Below are positions 7,324 to 11,008 of a stretch of 11,008 bases of DNA, one piece after another. The DNA is taken from positions 1-11,008 of the forward strand of contig CAJWVP010000062.1 of assembly GCA_913048145.1 (NCBI GenBank), read 5' to 3'. Within the stretch, counting starts at the first letter, position 1. Every line of letters begins with the position of its first letter. The DNA comes from an uncultured Rhodospirillaceae bacterium (GTDB lineage Bacteria > Pseudomonadota > Alphaproteobacteria > Rhodospirillales > Casp-alpha2). The notes under the pieces are model-generated. The model saw only the letters and a program-made list of their open reading frames with translations. It made no database searches and had not been told where the DNA came from. The translations under genes and the position numbers were made by a program.

Positions 7324-7437
7324 CCGATCAGGTCGGCAAACGGAATTTGCCCTGGAATGATCGCCGGGTCCGTATACACTTAGACAATGGTCGGCGCGTC
7401 ATTACCGTCCCTCACCCCTGGCCCGACCGGATAGCCT

Positions 7438-7443
7438 GAGGAA
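7438..7443 (+). promoter_or_regulatory. Ribosome binding site fixing the fumarase alpha start
   Basis: GAGGAA lies 6 bases before ATG 7450. A TTG at 7444 would begin directly after it with no spacing, so the ATG is the real start. No convincing promoter was found in 7324-7437; TATACA at 7373-7378 has no well-spaced -35. Confidence 0.7.
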
Positions 7444-7449
7444 TTGACC

Positions 7450-8412
7450 ATGATTCCCATCGATAAAATTCAAGCGACGGCCCACACCTTGATGGAGATG
7501 GCGGCCATCGAGATCCCCGAGGATTACCTGGTTGGGCTCAAGAAGGCCGCGGCTGATGAGACTGGTGATTTGTCATCTTTCGTCCTTCAAGCCATGTTAG
7601 AAAACTACGAGGCCGCGAAGGAAGACCGCCGTGCTATGTGCGGCGACACGGGTACACCCCGCTGGTACGTGAAAATCGCCAACGAAGCCCGGGTCGAGGG
7701 CGGCCCCGTTGCTCTGGAGGCGGCGCTTCGCGGCGCCACGGCCAGCGCCACACGGTCTATTCCGCTGCGCCCGAACCGGGTTCATCCTCTGTGGCGGACC
7801 GATCATGACAATAATGTTGGCATCGGCGCACCTGAGATCGAATATGCCTATGAGCCGGAAGGCAGCTGGATCGATCTGACCACCGTGCACAAGGGCGGAT
7901 TGTTCGGTACGGATTACCGCATGTTGTTCCCTTCGGACGGCATCCAGGGGATCAAGCGATTTTACCTGGATTCCCTGGTTGCCTTTGGCAAGCGCGGCCT
8001 CGCCTGTCAGCCGGCGATCATCGGTGTTGGCCTGGGTGGATCAAAGGATGCGTGCATGGTTCACGGCAAGCGCGCCGCCTGCCTGCGCACGGTCGGTGAC
8101 CGCAATCCGGATCCGAAGATCGCCGAGTTAGAAATGGAGCTCACGGAACTGGGCAACAACATCGGTATGGGCGCCATGGGATTCGTCGGCAAGTCCATGG
8201 TCATCGATACTCATATCGAAGTCGGCTACTGCCATACGGGCGCTATGCAGATGAGCGTACATGCCTTCTGTCTGTCGTCCCGGCGCGCTTGCGCGCGCGT
8301 CTATGCGGGCGGTTCGGTCGAATACCGGACCGACCCTGAATGGTACACTCCTTATCAACGCCGGGAGACGGTTACATGGCCCGCCACGGAACCCTCAAGA
8401 AAGTCAGCCTAA
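7450..8412 (+). CDS. Class I Fe-S fumarate hydratase / L-tartrate dehydratase, alpha subunit
   Basis: The catalytic, cluster-binding half of an oxygen-sensitive [4Fe-4S] hydro-lyase. It interconverts fumarate and L-malate, or dehydrates L-tartrate to oxaloacetate; sequence alone does not separate these. The 320 residues contain the three family cysteines expected to hold the cluster: Cys64 in MCGDTGTP, Cys186 in LACQPAIIGVGLGG and Cys274 in FCLSSRR. Other family blocks are SIPLRPNRVHPLWRTD (103-118), WIDLTTVHKGGLFGTD (140-155), TELGNNIGMGAMGFVGKSM (232-250) and VEYRTDPEW (290-298). The beta subunit gene starts 37 bases before this gene ends, in another frame. The 320 + 225 residue total is close to single-chain FumA of about 548 residues, so an original fusion or a frameshift is possible. 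The last residues, WPATEPSRKSA, may be non-native if so. Confidence 0.88.
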   Translation: MIPIDKIQATAHTLMEMAAIEIPEDYLVGLKKAAADETGDLSSFVLQAMLENYEAAKEDRRAMCGDTGTPRWYVKIANEARVEGGPVALEAALRGATASATRSIPLRPNRVHPLWRTDHDNNVGIGAPEIEYAYEPEGSWIDLTTVHKGGLFGTDYRMLFPSDGIQGIKRFYLDSLVAFGKRGLACQPAIIGVGLGGSKDACMVHGKRAACLRTVGDRNPDPKIAELEMELTELGNNIGMGAMGFVGKSMVIDTHIEVGYCHTGAMQMSVHAFCLSSRRACARVYAGGSVEYRTDPEWYTPYQRRETVTWPATEPSRKSA

Positions 8413-9053
8413 GCACCAACCCAGCGCCCGAGGACTTGGCGAAGCTGGAGCTTGGCAACGTCGTCTATCTGAACGGCGTGGTCTACACGGGCCGCGAAGG
8501 GGTCTACATGAAGGTGTTGGAGGACGGCGCGGAGCTACCCTTGGATCTGCCGGGCGAGAGCGCGGCTAACTTCCACTGTTCACCGGCCGCAGCGCCCCGC
8601 GACGACGGCACTTATGACTTGAGCGCCGTCAGTGCCACGGCGTCCTTCCGTTTCACCAAATGGATGGCGGACTGGTTGCGGATTTCCGGCGCGAAGCTCA
8701 TCTTGGGCAAGGGTGGGATGAGCCCGGAAGACTACCGCAACACCTTTGTGCCGAACGGCTCGGTGTACTTGACGACGGTCGGTTATGGCACTGGCGCGCT
8801 ATTAGGGCGCGGCGTGACAAAGGTCCGCGATGTGCATTGGCTGGACGATTTGGGGATTGCCCAGGCCATGTGGGTGCTTGAGGTGGAGAACTTCGGGCCG
8901 TTCATCGTCGAGAGCGACATAAACGGCGACAGTCTATTCGAGCGCGAGAACAAGAAGATTGCCGAAGGCCTGCCGAAAATATACGAAGGTACTAAACCGG
9001 CGGTACTCAAGCGTTTTGGCGAGACTGACGACCGTGGCGACGAACTTATTTAA
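8376..9053 (+). CDS. Class I Fe-S fumarate hydratase / L-tartrate dehydratase, beta subunit
   Basis: The swivel, substrate-binding half of the same hydro-lyase, 225 residues. Recognisable parts are LELGNVVYLNGVVYTGREG (24-42), the SATASFRFTKWM segment (86-97) with its substrate-binding Thr/Ser/Arg type residues, LILGKGGMS (108-116), a conserved Gly-rich turn VGYGTGA (135-141) and ENFGPFIVESDINGDSLF (171-188). GGGAG at 8363-8367 lies 8 bases before ATG 8376, which supports independent translation. An upstream frame start at 8340 was not used. The gene overlaps the alpha gene by 37 bp, implying coupled expression, and ends 26 bp before the GMC gene. Fumarases of this class are inactivated by oxidation of the exposed cluster. 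Confidence 0.87.
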   Translation: MARHGTLKKVSLSTNPAPEDLAKLELGNVVYLNGVVYTGREGVYMKVLEDGAELPLDLPGESAANFHCSPAAAPRDDGTYDLSAVSATASFRFTKWMADWLRISGAKLILGKGGMSPEDYRNTFVPNGSVYLTTVGYGTGALLGRGVTKVRDVHWLDDLGIAQAMWVLEVENFGPFIVESDINGDSLFERENKKIAEGLPKIYEGTKPAVLKRFGETDDRGDELI

Positions 9054-9079
9054 GTACCCACCGATCCAGGACGAAGACC

Positions 9080-10687
9080 ATGAACCAGACCTTTGACTAC
9101 GTCGTCGTTGGTGCCGGCTCTGCCGGTTGTCCGTTGGCGAACCGCCTTTCCGCCGACCCAAAGAACCGTGTGCTTCTTTTGGAGGCAGGGCCAAAAGACC
9201 GCAACATTTGGATCCATATTCCCATCGGCTACTACAAGAATATGACGTCGCCTCTGTCGTGGGGGTTCAACACGGAGCCGGACAAGGGCCTCAACGGCCG
9301 GTCTATTCTTTGGCCACGCGGCAAGGTCCTGGGCGGATCAAGCGCCATAAACGGCCTGGTCTACATTCGCGGCCAGAGGGAGGACTACGACCACTGGCGC
9401 CAGCTCGGAAACGAGGGCTGGAGCTACGAGGAAGTTCTGCCGTTCTTTAAGAAGGCGGAGAACCAAGAGAACGGCGCCAACGATTTTCACGGATCCAGCG
9501 GGCCCTTGCAGGTCTCGAATATTCGTGACAAGCGCGAGATTTGCGACGCCTTCATCGACGCTGCGGTCGAGGCAGGTATCCCGTACAACGATGATTTCAA
9601 TGGCGCGACACAGGAGGGCGTCGGGAGCTTCCAGACGACGTCGGTCAACGGGCGTCGGTGTTCGTCCGCAGTGGGATACCTGAAACCGGTCCGTGGCCGC
9701 GCCAACCTTGTCATCGAGGTCGACGCCCAGGTTATGAACCTGGAGTTTGAGGGACTGCGCGTCACCGGGGTTCGATACCGCCAGCATGGAATGGAAAAGG
9801 TGGCTAAGGTCGGCGGCGAGGTCATCCTCTCCGGCGGCGCCGTCAATTCACCGCAGTTGCTTCAGTTATCAGGCGTCGGACCAGCAGATCACTTGAAGGC
9901 GCACGGCATCGATGTGGTTCATGACAGCCCCGGCGTGGGCGCCGATCTGCAGGATCACTATCAGGCCCGCGCCGTTATCGAATTGAACCGGGCCATCAGC
10001 GTCAACGACGACGTCAACAATCTGGTCCGGCGCGCCTGGGTAGGCCTTCAGTATGCCCTGTTCCGGCGCGGTCCCATGACCTTCAGCGCGGGCCATGTGG
10101 GCGTATTCACCAGGGTACTGCCAGAATCTGCGACCCCCGATGCCCAGGTTCACTTCATTCCATTCAGCGCGACCTCCCTTGGCGGCAGCCTGCATCCGTT
10201 TCCCGGTGTGACCATCTCGGTATGCCAACTCCGGCCCGAAAGTCGTGGCAACATCATGATCAATTCCGCCGACCCCTTCGCGCATCCGACGATTACCCCG
10301 AACTACCTGGACACGGACTATGACCGGCGGATCATGATTGAAGGGTTACGCATGGTGCGGCGGATCACTGAACAACCAGCCTTCGCCATGTATGTAATGA
10401 AAGAGCACGAACCTGGCAGCGGCCAAGTCACGGATGAGGCCCTGTTGGAATATGCCCGCAACAAGGGCAACACCATCTTCCATCCCACCTCAACGTGCCG
10501 TATGGGCAGCGATCCGAGAGCGGTGGTTGATGCCAGGTTACGTGTGCACGGCGTTCAAGGTGTGCGCGTCGCCGATTGCTCGATCATGCCGACGGTGGTG
10601 TCGGGCAACACCAACGCGCCGGCGATCATGATCGGCGAGAAATGCGCCCAGATGATCCTGGAGGACGCCAGGCGGGCCGCCGCTTAA
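9080..10687 (+). CDS. GMC-family FAD-dependent alcohol/choline dehydrogenase-like oxidoreductase
   Basis: A 535-residue flavoenzyme of the glucose-methanol-choline family, BetA/AlkJ-like, oxidising a primary alcohol to an aldehyde. FAD binds at YVVVGAGSAGC (7-17), followed by LLLEAG (32-37). The first GMC signature is at WPRGKVLGGSSAINGLVYIRG (78-98; shown as its two ends) and the second at SGGAVNSPQLLQLSGVGP (251-268). The active-site His is probably His468 in FHPTSTCRMG (467-476), with the partner Asn in VSGNTNAPA (507-515). The substrate cannot be read from the sequence: no betaine-pathway gene (betB, betI) is adjacent, so choline is only one option. The ATG at 9080 has AGGA at 9068-9071, 8 bases upstream. 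It lies 26 bp after the fumarase beta gene with no terminator between, so they probably form an operon. No signal peptide is visible. Confidence 0.9.
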   Translation: MNQTFDYVVVGAGSAGCPLANRLSADPKNRVLLLEAGPKDRNIWIHIPIGYYKNMTSPLSWGFNTEPDKGLNGRSILWPRGKVLGGSSAINGLVYIRGQREDYDHWRQLGNEGWSYEEVLPFFKKAENQENGANDFHGSSGPLQVSNIRDKREICDAFIDAAVEAGIPYNDDFNGATQEGVGSFQTTSVNGRRCSSAVGYLKPVRGRANLVIEVDAQVMNLEFEGLRVTGVRYRQHGMEKVAKVGGEVILSGGAVNSPQLLQLSGVGPADHLKAHGIDVVHDSPGVGADLQDHYQARAVIELNRAISVNDDVNNLVRRAWVGLQYALFRRGPMTFSAGHVGVFTRVLPESATPDAQVHFIPFSATSLGGSLHPFPGVTISVCQLRPESRGNIMINSADPFAHPTITPNYLDTDYDRRIMIEGLRMVRRITEQPAFAMYVMKEHEPGSGQVTDEALLEYARNKGNTIFHPTSTCRMGSDPRAVVDARLRVHGVQGVRVADCSIMPTVVSGNTNAPAIMIGEKCAQMILEDARRAAA

Positions 10688-10717
10688 TTCAACTCTGTCG
10701 TGCTCTCAGAGATGTCG

Positions 10718-10733
10718 GGGGTGATCTCACCCC
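10718..10733 (+). terminator. Hairpin downstream of the GMC gene, possible terminator
   Basis: GGGGTG (10718-10723) and CACCCC (10728-10733) form a perfect 6-bp GC-rich stem with a 4-base loop, 31 bases after the GMC stop. It is well placed to end the fumarase-GMC transcript, but no T-run follows (CTCAACGG), so intrinsic termination is uncertain. Confidence 0.4.
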
Positions 10734-10872
10734 TCAACGGACCAATGTTCCATCCCTTCAAAAAATCCGCGCGTCATTAATGGTCTCACTCAAACGGGGG
10801 AGGGGTGTGTGAAGCGCGCATTTACTTCCCATATCAGCCATCGAAGGGACAATCTTGCGCGGGCCTAAGCGT

Positions 10873-10900
10873 TTGCAAGTCGGACAGGGGCCGGTATAGT
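10873..10900 (+). promoter_or_regulatory. Sigma70-like promoter for yajC
   Basis: TTGCAA (10873-10878) and TATAGT (10895-10900) are separated by 16 bp, giving 4 of 6 and 5 of 6 consensus matches. The -10 lies 73 bases before the yajC ATG. It suggests that yajC and its expected downstream secDF have their own start, independent of the metabolic operon upstream. Confidence 0.5.
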
Positions 10901-10961
10901 CCCGCAGGTTTTCCCCACGGTGCGCCGAAACTTCTGAAGATGGCATCGGCGTGCTGGAATT

Positions 10962-10967
10962 AAGGAG
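10962..10967 (+). promoter_or_regulatory. Ribosome binding site of yajC
   Basis: AAGGAG, 6 bases before ATG 10974, is a strong Shine-Dalgarno and fixes the start of the edge gene. Confidence 0.75.
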
Positions 10968-10973
10968 TTCTAG

Positions 10974-11008
10974 ATGTTCATTTCATCAGCCTACGCGCAG
11001 GGCGCCGG
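10974..11008 (+). CDS. yajC: YajC, Sec translocase accessory subunit (partial, N-terminus only)
   Basis: Only the first 11 codons are inside the window, reading MFISSAYAQGA. This short Ser/Ala/Gln-rich start is typical of alphaproteobacterial YajC, a small single-pass inner-membrane protein that associates with SecDF and the SecYEG translocon. Support comes from the strong AAGGAG site, the upstream promoter, and my recollection that yajC-secDF lies near the surE-pcm-nlpD and DUF815 genes in related genomes. Only the start is seen, so another small membrane protein cannot be excluded. Confidence 0.65.
   Translation, partial: MFISSAYAQGA

Noticed and set aside
7347..7378. Promoter for the fumarase operon (TTGCCC with TATACA)
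   Set aside because: The spacer is 20 bp, too long for a convincing sigma70 site, and no better pair was found.
10758..10946. A minus-strand frame in the gap before yajC, containing a CPTC pair
   Set aside because: It is 62 codons with no family pattern, and it covers the yajC promoter; the cysteine pair is probably chance.

Overview
The window looks like a chromosomal segment of an alphaproteobacterium, probably Rhodospirillales-like. This rests on gene order and protein style only; no rRNA, tRNA or other marker gene is present. On the + strand a housekeeping block runs serS - surE - pcm - nlpD-like, faced by a convergent DUF815 ATPase. The first codons of yajC appear at the right edge. From memory, alphaproteobacteria often carry serS-surE-pcm-nlpD followed by the DUF815 ATPase and yajC-secDF. 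The genes lying here between the ATPase and yajC therefore look like an insertion into a conserved neighbourhood.

Region by region: 2-121 is the tail of an unrecognised gene. 122-583 is an AT-rich non-coding stretch with a hairpin, a short direct repeat and a possible serS promoter. 584-4395 holds seryl-tRNA synthetase, the SurE nucleotidase, protein-L-isoaspartate methyltransferase and a LysM/LytM lipoprotein. The first three are tightly packed (5-bp gap, then a 4-bp ATGA overlap); the fourth appears to have its own promoter. 4495-6655 on the minus strand holds the DUF815 ATPase and a YbfB/YjiJ-like MFS transporter. 6758-7323 is a decayed minus-strand gene with a frameshift, an in-frame stop and a 19-bp tandem duplication. 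7450-10687 on the + strand is a probable three-gene operon: class I Fe-S fumarase/tartrate-dehydratase alpha and beta subunits, then an FAD-dependent GMC alcohol dehydrogenase. 10688-10973 is non-coding and carries a hairpin, a sigma70-like promoter and a good ribosome binding site for yajC.

The left block combines translation (SerS), stress and survival functions (SurE, Pcm) and cell-wall division control (NlpD-like). The inserted block looks metabolic: an Fe-S hydro-lyase for a C4 hydroxy-acid and a flavin alcohol oxidoreductase, with a transporter pointing the opposite way. I see no defence system, CRISPR array, transposase or integrase, and no clear evidence of a novel system. The most useful items to follow up are the possibly split fumarase, the pseudogene, the catalytically degenerate LytM domain with a possibly leaderless start, and the interrupted synteny.
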